A stretch of DNA of 64,000 nt from positions 2,549,501-2,613,500 of the forward strand of contig OY821741.1 in the NCBI GenBank assembly GCA_963682055.1, read 5' to 3'. A program made the translations under genes and the position numbers. The stretch is from Primula veris (Eukaryota; Streptophyta; Magnoliopsida; Ericales; Primulaceae). The notes below the pieces were generated by a model. The model was not told where the DNA came from. It was given only the letters and a program-made list of their open reading frames with translations, and did no database searches. Below, piece after piece: positions 54,663 through 64,000 of this stretch (position 1 is its first letter; every line of letters begins with the position of its first letter).

Positions 54663-54925
54663 TATTGATAATGACAATTTGTTGTCAAAACCTGAATACA
54701 TCTTGTTTGTATTTCACCCTATATGAATAATGAACCTTTGAACCTTTGAACCATCTGAACTTCTAATAATCCTTAAGTGGTAGAGGTTCAAACTTGTAGC
54801 AAAACATACAAGTTTCTTTTGCTTTTTCACACTCCTTCTATTCTCTATATATAATGATACCCATAATCCCATTTTTGTAAACTCTCTCATTACTCTCTAT
54901 ATATAAACTCTTTTATTACTCTTAA

Positions 54926-55462
54926 ATGGTGTCTTTCAATGCAGATTTAAGGCTTCTTCTCCCACCTCTCTCTAGCCTTTTCTTAATGCACTCTCATTTC
55001 ATCGAAGATAACAAGCAAAACCTCTTTGACGGAACTCAATATTTCCTCAACAGTCCAATCTTGTTCCTTGTTCTTGCAACCATTTTGCTAATGTTTTGCC
55101 TCCTCGTTTCCGCCAAGATTAGTGTCGAAATACCCAACTCAGTCCACTTCAAACCCGGGGATTTTTCGTATCCGTTTACACTATTACTGCTATGTTCGCT
55201 TTTTTTTCCACCATCAAGCTTCTTTCCTGTTTACATTTTGGTTCTACTCATTTCTCCATGGCTCAATTTGATCGTAAGTTACATCAAACATGCCCTCATT
55301 CGGATCTATCGTACTCTTAAATCCTTACAACCTTTTATTTGCATAATTTTGCATCAAACGGAAGAACCGGATGAAGAAGAGCATTCTTAAGTAGAGATTG
55401 AAATGGTTGATTTAAGAATCCCCCAAGAGGACCAAGAAACCATCGTTGTGCTTGTGGAATAG
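54926..55462 (+). pseudogene. TM-II copy 4 (premature stop before the end of the acidic tail)
   Basis: The frame starts at the ATG at 54926 (MVSFNADLRLLLPPL) and is 537 bp long like the intact copy. Codon 155, CAA in its sisters, is TAA at 55388-55390, removing the last 24 residues (VEIE...VVLVE). All hydrophobic segments and the EEPDEEEHS part of the tail remain, so a shortened product is possible. It is the only TM gene on the + strand because the segment is inverted. Confidence 0.75.
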
Positions 55463-56981
55463 CAAAAACAAGTATGAAAGCATTAGTTATGTGAGGATTT
55501 GTCATTATACGTGTAATATATGTATGACCAATTATGTATTAAAATAAATAAATCAGAGTCAGTATAAGTAAAGCAGCCCCTCTTGTTGTGCTTATTGTTG
55601 GCATGAAAGTTTATTAATTCACTTGTTTGTTGAGCTTTATTTTTTTTAAGATGTTGTCTTCTATTTTAGTTGTTATCTAAAAATTTAGCGGATCGGTCCT
55701 TCTTAACTTAAACAAATTACTAGTCGTATCGGTTATATATAACGATGGACCAACACTTATAGTATACTCTGATCGGAAAACAGATATATGCTCATTTAGG
55801 CATACCACGGCCATGGCCAATTATAATTACGTACGTTTATTGATTTTGCAGTGATCAGTGTATCTACATTAGAAAAGCTATCCATTTACAGTGATATAAT
55901 GTTAATTCAAGTTTAGCGGAAAACACTACTGATCGTGGAAATGAGGTTAGTGGTAATTAAAGCTGAATTCGGTATAATTAGTTGAAAATTAGATTTGTTC
56001 TCACATAAGTTGTGTATGCTTTATATATATTAGTCATTGATCCTAGTTAATTAGATCAATAATCATACATCGGAACTAACTCTAACAAAGCACTAACAAA
56101 CCAGTGTGACTGGTTTCAATGAGTTCAATACTTTTCATTGCCAAGTGTACACGGAACTAAGTGCAATCCATCGGGACGATTGCATTCACATAATTTAAAA
56201 AAATAAAATAAAATAAATTTTCATTAAATTATGTTAAAAACGATGATTTAGCACCTCTTATTATTTTATTTCACTTAATTTATTGCTTAATGCGAATTTT
56301 AACACACACATAAGCCATTCCTGAATTCGCCCATGGAAGTGAGTCATTTATGTCGTAATAATCGTTGTTTACTAGTACTTTTAAAAGATTCAAAATACTA
56401 TATTTCACTATAGAAGAACATTGCTATCACAAATAACCACCCATAAATATTAATTTTGACTTGCTTAAATATACTTACAAAGCAAAATTATACTTAGTAT
56501 GACAATATATATATTTTACGGGGTTGGGAGCTAACGACAGAGGCAATGGTGTTTTTCTTTTTACAGTGGGATCTGGTGATGTTGATCAATTTTGTAAGGG
56601 TTGTCGTGTTTGTCTTGCTCAGTGAGAGAGTCGAACGGCTGAGAGAGAAATTTATAAAATGTCGATGTGCGTATTCACATGATTAGGAATTGTGTTTTGT
56701 TCTCACATAATTCATACATTTATGGTAAAAAAGTTGTGACTTAATTTTGATAAAGAAGTCTATTAGTATTATTAGATCATCAAAACACCAAAAGTAACAC
56801 CAAAAGCAAATTATTGGCTCAATATTCTAAGGTATTCTTTATTCTAAGGTACTCTTTATTCACATTTTGTTAACTAATTTCATATGAACTCCAAGTGACG
56901 AAATATGATTAAGGAGACATTTAATTAGCAACAAAGGAAAATGATGAGATATTGCATATTAGAGACTTGTTAACTAATTAA
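55463..56981. other. Inverted TM-II 3' flank and partial P block
   Basis: This is the reverse complement of about 15163-15523 and of 8600-9480 plus 10090-10300. The hAT element is absent here: P sequence on either side of the hAT site is joined with extra divergence near 56050-56180. The less AT-rich conserved stretch is at 56515-56655. No gene is recognised. Confidence 0.55.
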
Positions 56982-57124
56982 ATAACGACGGGATTAGTGA
57001 CGCTATTTTTTGTTACGAGCTTATTAACGACGGTTTTTGTGACGGCTTTGTGACAGTTTAGTCAATTTGCAACAGACTTGTGACAGCTTTTAACTCTCAC
57101 TAAATCAAACATTATTTTGTAGTA
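56982..57124. mobile_element. CACTA-type MITE fragment at inversion breakpoint (right, inverted)
   Basis: The reverse complement of the MITE seen at 7304-7466, ending TTTTGTAGTA before ATA, and truncated at its other end where it meets P-block sequence (TTAACTAATTA). The TM-I 5' flank follows (TTTTACAATTTTGAGCTTTT). Confidence 0.65.
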
Positions 57125-57523
57125 ATAAACTTTTTTTACAATTTTGAGCTTTTAGCGGTGTGTTGGTTTAAAGTGTTGTTTTTTTTATGTTGGTTTAATT
57201 TAAGTTGAAAGTGTTGGTTCGTGGGGAGCGACGTATCAAGTTTATCAGTGTGTTGGTTTAAAATAATATAATATTAAGTTTTGAATGTTGTTGTAATTAA
57301 TAAATAAGTTCTAACAGTTTCGAGTGTTATTGCAAATAGGTCATAATAGTTATAATTGTAACAAACAACTAAAAACTTTAATAAAATTTAAATAATATAA
57401 AAATAAAGATTTATTTCATTCATTAATAAAAGAGTACATTAATAAAAAAAAATAACATCAATTAAAAATTACATTAAATAAGAAATTAAAATTACATCAA
57501 TAAATAGAAAATTTTCGTACGAT
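57125..57523. other. Spacer S, copy 2
   Basis: After ~25 bp of inverted TM-I flank, the sequence matches 41965-42309. No gene is visible. Confidence 0.5.
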
Positions 57524-57913
57524 TTAAACTCGTTTTTCTATGATCGAGTTCTTTCTATCTGTCGTGATATTCGGATCATCGGGATCCAATCCCATAATCG
57601 TTTCTTCCACATCCCAAATTTGTGCAGACGATTTCTCTCTAACTGTAACCGTTGTCTCTTTATCTGCTGGCGCTTTCTCTGTAGCTGCATCCGCCATTGC
57701 CGACATATTGCTCGCTGATACTTGATGCATTGCACTTTGTTTGTCCCTATAAGAAGCGCTAAAATCCATTATGCTAGATGATGAATTAGAGTTTTTAGAG
57801 CCCTCCGCCTTTGTGGCTTTTCTACATTTTGGTCTATCTAACTTATCTGAAAACGATACTTTTTCAACGGCATCATCATCAATATCAAACCGGTTGATTT
57901 TGATCCACCCGCT
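57524..57913 (-). pseudogene. NAM-associated / 'GST T3-like' C-terminal fragment, copy 2
   Basis: Same frame and motifs as 42310-42729 (KCRKATKAEG; IWDVEETIMGLDPDDP), with a slightly different C-terminus ending EKRV. It is interrupted upstream at the same place, so it was already decayed when the unit was duplicated. Confidence 0.5.
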
Positions 57914-57976
57914 ACATTAGTTTTTTATTTTTTATTTTTTATTTTGTCTTCTTCAATATGGGCGTGTTATTTTGGT

Positions 57977-58820
57977 TAATCCAGGTAGAGATTTAGCAGG
58001 TGGTGTCATAAATGTTCACATCGACGAAACTGGTTTCAGTTTTTCAGAGGAATGTATAAGTACCCCATTAAATTTATCAAGCCAGAGAGGTGGAATTGAC
58101 ATTAGTCTAGAGGAACTAATGCAAGTTGCTGGTCTGAAACGTGACGATGCTGCCGGAAAGTTAGACGGTTAGTATTTATTTTTCTAAAGGATAAATAACC
58201 AGAAACTCTCTTTTCCCAACTTATTCAACTTTTAATCCTATCAATTTTTTAAAAGTAAAACTCAAATAAGTTCAAAACAAAGGAGAAAACAAACATTGGC
58301 CTTTTACTAAATCGAGAGAAGCACTTGGTATCTATCTCATTATTTATCAACTATTACGAAAGCAAGAATGTCAATGTATTTTCTTATGATTGTTGTTCAT
58401 TTTGCAGTGAGCATATCTACGTTGAAGCGTGCATGTAGGCATCATCGTATCCCTAGGTGGCCACCTCGCAAGAGAAACATAGAAAATCAGCCTTGTTCTA
58501 GTAATTGTACTTCAACTTGTAGAAGAAAAACTCGGAAGCTCTCTGCTCCCGCTGTGCAGAACCAAAGTCCTGTGAAAATAAAAGCAAAATATAAAGATGT
58601 TTGCATTAAATTTGATATCTCGGCTTCTTCCGGGATTGACGTGCTTCATTACCAAGTGTCAAAGAGGCTAAAACTAGTGGCGGGAGATTACACTATTAAG
58701 TATCAAGATGAAGATAATGACTGGATCATAATAGCATGCGACGATGACCTGCGTGACTACATTTCTAGCCCAACTTTACTGGGGAAAAATAATCTGGTCA
58801 TATCAGTTGAGCGCGTTTAG
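57977..58820 (+). pseudogene. NLP copy 4: 5'-deleted (end of exon 4 and exon 5)
   Basis: The segment 57977-58167 is the last ~190 bp of exon 4 (PGRDLAGG...ISLEELMQVAGLKRDDAAGKLD) and 58408-58820 is exon 5, separated by the usual intron. At 57976-57979 the NLP sequence is fused to spacer S (TTTTGGTTA|ATCCAGG), with TAA/TTA microhomology. Exons 1-3, the GAF-like region and the original promoter are deleted. The complete RWP-RK and PB1 coding sequence remain in frame, and exon 5 encodes exactly the same protein as copy 1. No start codon of its own is evident, so I call it a pseudogene; a short RWP-RK/PB1 product from a chance upstream promoter is conceivable. Confidence 0.85.
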
Positions 58821-59433
58821 CAACATTCTGACCGTAGTTTCCCAAGTTCTTTTTTCTTTGAAGAGTAAATGAACCGTATATTGATAAGTGGAGAGTTTCC
58901 CAAGTTATCAAATATCTTCTTGGGTTCTATTGTGTATTTAAGAATAATCTATATGTCCTTGTTATACATTGTAATCTGAAGTTATGATTTTTCAATATTC
59001 GTTATGTTTCCCCACAAGCAGTAATTTATTCATAACTCTTTTAGATTAAACAAAAATGGGAAAAAAATAAATACCATCGGGTTATTGATGTCAAATTCAC
59101 TATTCGAGAAATCATTTTTTATTGCAGGCTGTAGCAGGCACTATTTTGGGGAATCATGAATGATTTTGATCAGTTTTTAGGATAAATCTTAAAAAGTTAA
59201 ATGGCATTTTCCGGCCCTAGTACATAAAATTACCAAGTTACGGGTTCTAGCAAAAACCCGAAAGGAAAAAACAACAGGCAACCATAGTACTAATAAGTAT
59301 ATTTTAGAACAATATTGTTTATAAAGTAGACGATAGCCGGAATGATTATCACCAACAACATAAGAATACTTCCCATTGAAACATTTGTTTTTGTATGTTA
59401 GAATTTACAGTATAATAATACGCCCGTAACTTT
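58821..59433. other. Convergent 3' region of NLP/F-box, copy 4
   Basis: Essentially identical to 574-1186 at the constant offset of 58247. No other gene is visible. Confidence 0.6.
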
Positions 59434-60264
59434 TCAACTGAATCTGATCGGTGAAATTTCCTGGTATAAAATGATTTTGCAAGAACCATTGTATATATCC
59501 CTAAGAAAATTTCCATGTATATCATAAGCTTTTACAATAGAGACTTCATAATCCGTGTCCATTCTCATCAATATTTCACCTTCTTTTGTTATGAATAGAG
59601 GTTCCATCGTACCGTAGCTATGAAATTCAGATGTATTTGAAATAGCAAACATGATTTCCCATGAAATCATATTATTACGGTGTTCCTTTATTACCAATAA
59701 CTCTATATTGCCTTGAGAATTTGTAATGTCATCCAAACGGGTAACACAAAGGTATCCACTAAGAACTCCCAAGTCAAGAAAATGATTTATGTTGCCCTCT
59801 TTAGGTTGTGGGCTTCGTACCTTCATGAACATATTCGTTCTCGGGTAAAAGTATACTGTAAGAGTTGGTGGTTGGACAAAACTGTTATCCCAAAATTCCT
59901 CAAAAGTTGGTCCTCGACCTCTGCTAATCCAATGTCTATATCCTCTGCCACAAGAAGAGTGTATCTTAACTTTCATGTTCTGTGAATCTGTATCTTCGAG
60001 TCTGGTTTTGACTATGATTTCGAATTCTCTTGGGATATACACACTTCCGCTATGGGTTTTGTTATCGATTGTATAGAACAAGAATTGGCCATTAATTGGA
60101 AGAGAGCACATTAAAAGTTTTGGGACGCTAATTGTCGGGATGTTCGAAATTAACCAATGCCATTTGTTCGAGACACACTTAAAACAAAATATACTTTTAA
60201 TTGGTAATCTTGATAGTATTTCCAGAAGAAGTTCTTCGGGTATGTCAAGAGATAAGTCCTCCAT
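59434..60264 (-). CDS. F-box protein with F-box-associated domain, copy 4: intact
   Basis: This is the only open full-length copy (276 aa). The start is the ATG at 60262-60264 (MEDLSLDIPEELLLEIL); the frame extends 8 codons upstream only through a TTG. The F-box covers about residues 7-45 (IPEELLLEILSRLPIKSIF, CVSNKWHWLIS). The C-terminal part (about 150-270) resembles the plant F-box-associated region (LGVLSGYLCVTRLDD; EPLFITKEGEILMRM; VKAYDIHG). Such proteins are substrate receptors of SCF E3 ubiquitin ligases, joining SKP1 through the F-box. It is shorter than the usual 350-400 aa. It converges on the NLP pseudogene. Copies 1, 2 and 3 are broken, so this one may carry the remaining function. 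The target is unknown. Confidence 0.83.
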   Translation of the reverse strand: MEDLSLDIPEELLLEILSRLPIKSIFCFKCVSNKWHWLISNIPTISVPKLLMCSLPINGQFLFYTIDNKTHSGSVYIPREFEIIVKTRLEDTDSQNMKVKIHSSCGRGYRHWISRGRGPTFEEFWDNSFVQPPTLTVYFYPRTNMFMKVRSPQPKEGNINHFLDLGVLSGYLCVTRLDDITNSQGNIELLVIKEHRNNMISWEIMFAISNTSEFHSYGTMEPLFITKEGEILMRMDTDYEVSIVKAYDIHGNFLRDIYNGSCKIILYQEISPIRFS

Positions 60265-60759
60265 GGCTAGTACGTAATCCGCACGCAAATTGTGATAGAA
60301 AACGTGGGTTTCCTTGTTTACTTAATTTCCACAGCTTCGCCTATTCAACAACCTGATAAAATCTTTTTGTCCAATCATGCGTCTTGGCAATTTTGTTTAC
60401 TTAATTTTTTCATCTTGGCAATTTTTTGGCTCAGTCATATATAGATTGAAACTTGTATATATAGAGCAGATTTAATTATTTGAAGTTACACCATTAAAGA
60501 AAATATTATATATTAACACCCCTAACAAAATCATTAATAAAAAGTAATAAATATATAGAAATTTCCAAGTCGTTACAAAAAATAAATTTCAACCATGTTA
60601 GGTCCCTCATGTACGTAATATCATTATCTGATGTACCATCCTCGCAACTGCTTATTAATCATGCAAAAATGTGTGGACAAATTTTGTCCTTTTTTTCTTC
60701 CAATGATTATAGTAGTTTTCCTCACCACACAAATAGAGTAAGTATAATTAAGTAGATAA

Positions 60760-60811
<52 letters not shown>
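60265..60811. other. Upstream of F-box copy 4 and AT-rich spacer with (TA)n
   Basis: Similarity to unit 1 ends at about 60397. A TTTACTTAATTT segment is duplicated at 60315 and 60393. A (TA)n tract occupies about 60763-60810 directly before the copia LTR. No gene is visible. Confidence 0.5.
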
Positions 60812-60817
<6 letters not shown>

Positions 60818-61021
60818 ATTATATTATTGGACGATTGAGCCTTACTCATAGTGGGCCTAAATTGAGATTTCTACATTGTATAACCCTAACCTCTTCTATA
60901 TAAAGAAGGTTAGGGTCCACTTGTATTCATACATTCTGATTAATAAAGATCGTGTTGTTGTCTCTCTATATTCTCTCTATATCTATATACATATATATGT
61001 GAGCTAATATGTCACACAACA
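60812..61021 (+). mobile_element. Short LTR of an Ale-like Ty1-copia element, second copy
   Basis: A 210-bp LTR runs from TGTTGTATTATATTATTGG to CACACAACA, with TCTATATAAAGAAGG as TATA region. It is followed by CGTTATCGACAC and is related to 17404-17596. No second LTR is present before the window ends. Confidence 0.7.
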
Positions 61022-64000
61022 CGTTATCGACACTTTGCTCGCGGAGAATAGAAGATTGTGATATTTGTTCAAAGAACAGCTCAAATACTGGGTTATAAAC
61101 ATACGGTGAAATTTTAAATTCTTTAGTTCAATCGGCCTTCACTAAAATAACAGAAGGAAGGTATAATTTTTTTTTATCACTGTGATGGTAGAAAATTACA
61201 TGTGTAATTAGATTTGGTACTACATAAAATTGAACCACGATGATTTATATATAAAATATGGATATGGTAGTGTTATGGTAGTGTTATTGTATTATCTGCA
61301 TGTTTAATCGTTTACAACTGTATAACATGATCACCTAGAATACATAGATATGTAACCATGTGATTGATATATTAATAACTATGCAACGTCACATATAATC
61401 GATTTGTAAATCGAAAATTATGTAATTGTAAAACATGTATTAATCTGTCGGATTAAATCTGCAACAAACTGAAACGTATGTACTGATTTGTAATTCTCTG
61501 AAAGCTGTAAACAATTCTGTAAATTACTCAAGGACTAAACTGAAACTTGTCTGAAATTCTGGACTGTATATGTAATAATGCTGTAAATAGATATATAGTT
61601 TGCTAAAATTACACGCATGGTCCTGTAGTATAATATTTATACGAAAACAGTACATATGATTGATAAAATATGATATTCGGTCAATATACACACACATGCA
61701 TATAATTTTTTTTATTAAAAAAGGCAAGTGAATAAAAATTGCATGTTAATTGAATAAATTGATATGTTTCAATGTAAATTTAACCTATTTGCATGTTATA
61801 TAATTTTTTTTTACCATATATAGAATTGATTGGTAATTAAAAATATATTGCTTGCTTGCATGTTAAAATTACCATGTATAAAATTATTCATATGACAATA
61901 AACAGTAAATAATTGATTGATATCTTGTTAGAATAATCCTATCTTTTGTTATTACCATATATATAAATATCACATATGTCAGTTAATTATTGGATTATAT
62001 CTAATTGATTTGATTTGGTATGTTAGAATGTTTATGAATTGATTGATAATCTTGAATTGATTTGTTTATAACACCAAATCTACTGCATGATCAGATAAAT
62101 TCTAAAAATATATTTACTGCCTGTTTATATATATATGTGGTTAATCTAGATAGATACGATCTATGTATTTATTTACTGCCATGTACACTTGTTTAAAATA
62201 TGGTAATTTGCGAAATCATTTATTTTTACATTTAAGTTGGAAAAATTATGAACCTTCCCTAAATAGGCTCACCTATTTGGATACGATGTCTAGGAAAGAT
62301 ATAGGCGGAAGTCAATATCCTAATGAGGTCGGGTTTTAAGTGGCATTCGTGCCCTCCACCCTCACCGTCTTTCCTGGTCGTTTTTCAAGTAGAGCTACCG
62401 AAAGTGGTTGACTAAATAATAATTTCCCCGAGTGTGTTTATATAGTGATGTATGTTTCGCCGAATGGTGTCTCTGTATCGACATGTCGTTCGATCAATGA
62501 GAACCTATTCACATTAAAAGCAAAACTATTTTTCGAACCTGTCGTTTCGAAATAAAGTTTATGCTTATGCAAACCATAAACATATAAACCAGTCGTTTTA
62601 TATGATAAATAATCTAGAACTCTCAACACATGTTGGATGCCATCTATGATGAGAAAAATCGTAAAAACATACTTGCGAAATGACTGTTTAAACGTTGATT
62701 TTAATCCGTCACCACATGTTACTCACCATGATGTGTGAAAATATGATGCCCAAATTTTTTTTGGATGCCATCTTTGATGAGTAAAACACGAGTTTGTTGT
62801 TACCATCAGGATGAATGCTAAGGCGTTGATTTTATTCTGCCGCCACATTTGAGACGTGATGACGTCTATGGTGAAAAAATGTCTGAAATTGACATATTGG
62901 AGCAATCATTCACCAAAAATACTAGCTTAGAAATTGTATTCATAAGCAGTATCGTGAATTTATATTCACCATGCCCATTTATTGCCCATCTGTTATTGAA
63001 TAAGAAAATTGCCCCGGTGAGTAGTTTTAATCCTATTGGGTCAATGGCGAATTGTTTGCCTGATATTAATGCTATTCGTGTACATTTTTTTTCCACGAAT
63101 CAAGAACCGAGACAAGTGTTATTTGTCTCGAACTATCGTGATCCCGATGAATCGCCTAGCCAAGCGAGATTTTAGACAATCGTCAAAATCGAAAATCTGT
63201 GGCTCCAAGACAGTAATTGAAAGGAACAATATGGCTCGCTGTCACAAAGCAAGAGATAATGCTCAAGGAGGCAACTCCATGCTATAAAGACAAGGGTCAT
63301 GCACGGTTACTCCTTAAATAGTTCAAAACTATTATAAAGGTGAAAAAACCGATGCTAATGTGGTTAAAGCTAACTGAAAGGAAACTTTTGAGACTCCCGA
63401 TTTTGTGGCTCAAATGAGTTTGATACATTTCTTTATTGATTTTGATAAATCATTGAGCCATTTTTTCGCTCATCTGGATTATGTTTTCCATTTGGATTAT
63501 TATTTTCCATTTGGACCATACTTTTGGATTGTGGTTTGCCTGTTTACGAAATTTCTCGAAATAATTTAAAGTGCTTTGAGCAAATTCCTTTGAAAAATGT
63601 GACCAAACTTTAAATTATGAAATTTTAGGCAATACTTGTGGTGTAGTTTGTTTTCTGGAAATAGTGGGTAACAGTGTACCACATAATTTCACCAACTACT
63701 TGCCTAAAAGAGTACTCAGTGACAATGATTCTGGACCTGTCATTCCAAAATCGAAATCTTTGGTAAAACCAAATTGATTTGTCAAATATGAGGTATTATA
63801 CTCATGTAGGTCCTGCCGTACCTTGTTGAGTTATAAAATATTCGAGAAAACCAGTGTTATCTGGTAATAGCTCATGAAAGAATTAAAATTTCTTTACATA
63901 GCCTCCATTCAATATGATCAAAAACGTATTTTAGATGAGTTGAAATGTCTTTCAAGTGGTTTCTACCACAATTTTTAAAAGCATTTAAAGTTACCTTATC
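61022..64000 (+). mobile_element. Degenerate internal region of the second Ale-like copia element (and unassigned DNA)
   Basis: The part 61022-61830 shares blocks with 17597-18500. The frame at about 62849-63175 has LLNKKI...GSMANCLPDINAI, which recalls the end of an Ale-type gag core (LLMKNH-x-RPTGS...PE-x-NA), but it is heavily mutated and lacks a zinc knuckle. A 62225-62420 segment (TCGGGTTTTAAGTGGCATTC) looks like another insertion. I see no intact gene in 61022-64000. Confidence 0.4.

Larger units (their letters stand above)
52752..56981. repeat. Inverted S/R/TM-II/P segment
   Basis: This whole segment is the reverse complement of the S-R-TM-II-P order in the other units: S (52755-52970), R (52975-53651 and 54663-54920), TM-II (+ strand), TM-II 3' flank (55463-55840) and part of P (55870-56981). 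It is bounded on both sides by inverted copies of the TM-I 5' flank plus CACTA MITE. Confidence 0.75.

Noticed and set aside
60262..60288. Longer F-box protein starting eight codons upstream
   Set aside because: The upstream start would be TTG; the ATG at 60262-60264 sits directly before the F-box, as is usual.

Overview
This window is AT-rich nuclear DNA from a flowering plant, most likely a eudicot. The evidence is spliced NIN-like (RWP-RK plus PB1) transcription factor genes with GT/AG introns, a plant-type F-box gene, a plant LINE with an RNase H domain, Ty1-copia elements, Helitron-like ends and several MITEs. I cannot name the species from the sequence.

The window is a nest of segmental duplications. 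The ancestral unit appears to be: an NLP gene (+ strand), an F-box gene converging on it (- strand), a repeat-rich spacer, a small membrane-protein gene of subfamily I (TM-I, - strand), a roughly 3 kb AT-rich 'P' block, a related membrane-protein gene of subfamily II (TM-II, - strand), an 'R' spacer, and then the next NLP gene. Unit 1 (1-18.5 kb) has only the last NLP exon in view, an F-box gene with one nonsense codon, an open TM-I gene, a LINE in the P block and a frameshifted TM-II. Unit 2 (18.9-37 kb) has a complete five-exon NLP gene, a broken F-box, a TM-I fragment, a solo LTR in the P block, and a TM-II gene split by a 7.85 kb copia element with a perfect GAAAT target duplication. Unit 3 (37-47 kb) has a C-terminally shortened TM-I, the only uninterrupted full-length TM-II in the window (178 aa), a complete NLP gene with an internal 30-bp coding repeat, and an F-box reduced to about 11 codons. 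After a tandem-repeat desert (47.4-50.2 kb), unit 4 (50.7-60.3 kb) has an open TM-I, an inverted R/TM-II/P segment carrying a long-TIR Mutator-like element, a 5'-deleted NLP pseudogene and the only open full-length F-box gene. The last 3.7 kb are degenerate copia sequence.

Two NLP genes (18962-21595 and 43432-46137) look intact. NLPs are nuclear regulators, classically of nitrate responses. The F-box protein, if expressed, would be an SCF substrate receptor. I see no direct evidence that the two work together beyond repeated convergent co-duplication. The TM-I/TM-II proteins (162-178 aa, hydrophobic segments then a strongly acidic tail) match no family I recognise. They are the best candidate here for something undescribed: eight copies, two subfamilies, several frames kept open.

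Exon boundaries were assigned by hand from splice consensus, domain continuity and comparison between copies. Transposon ends were assigned from terminal motifs, target duplications and empty sites in sister copies.
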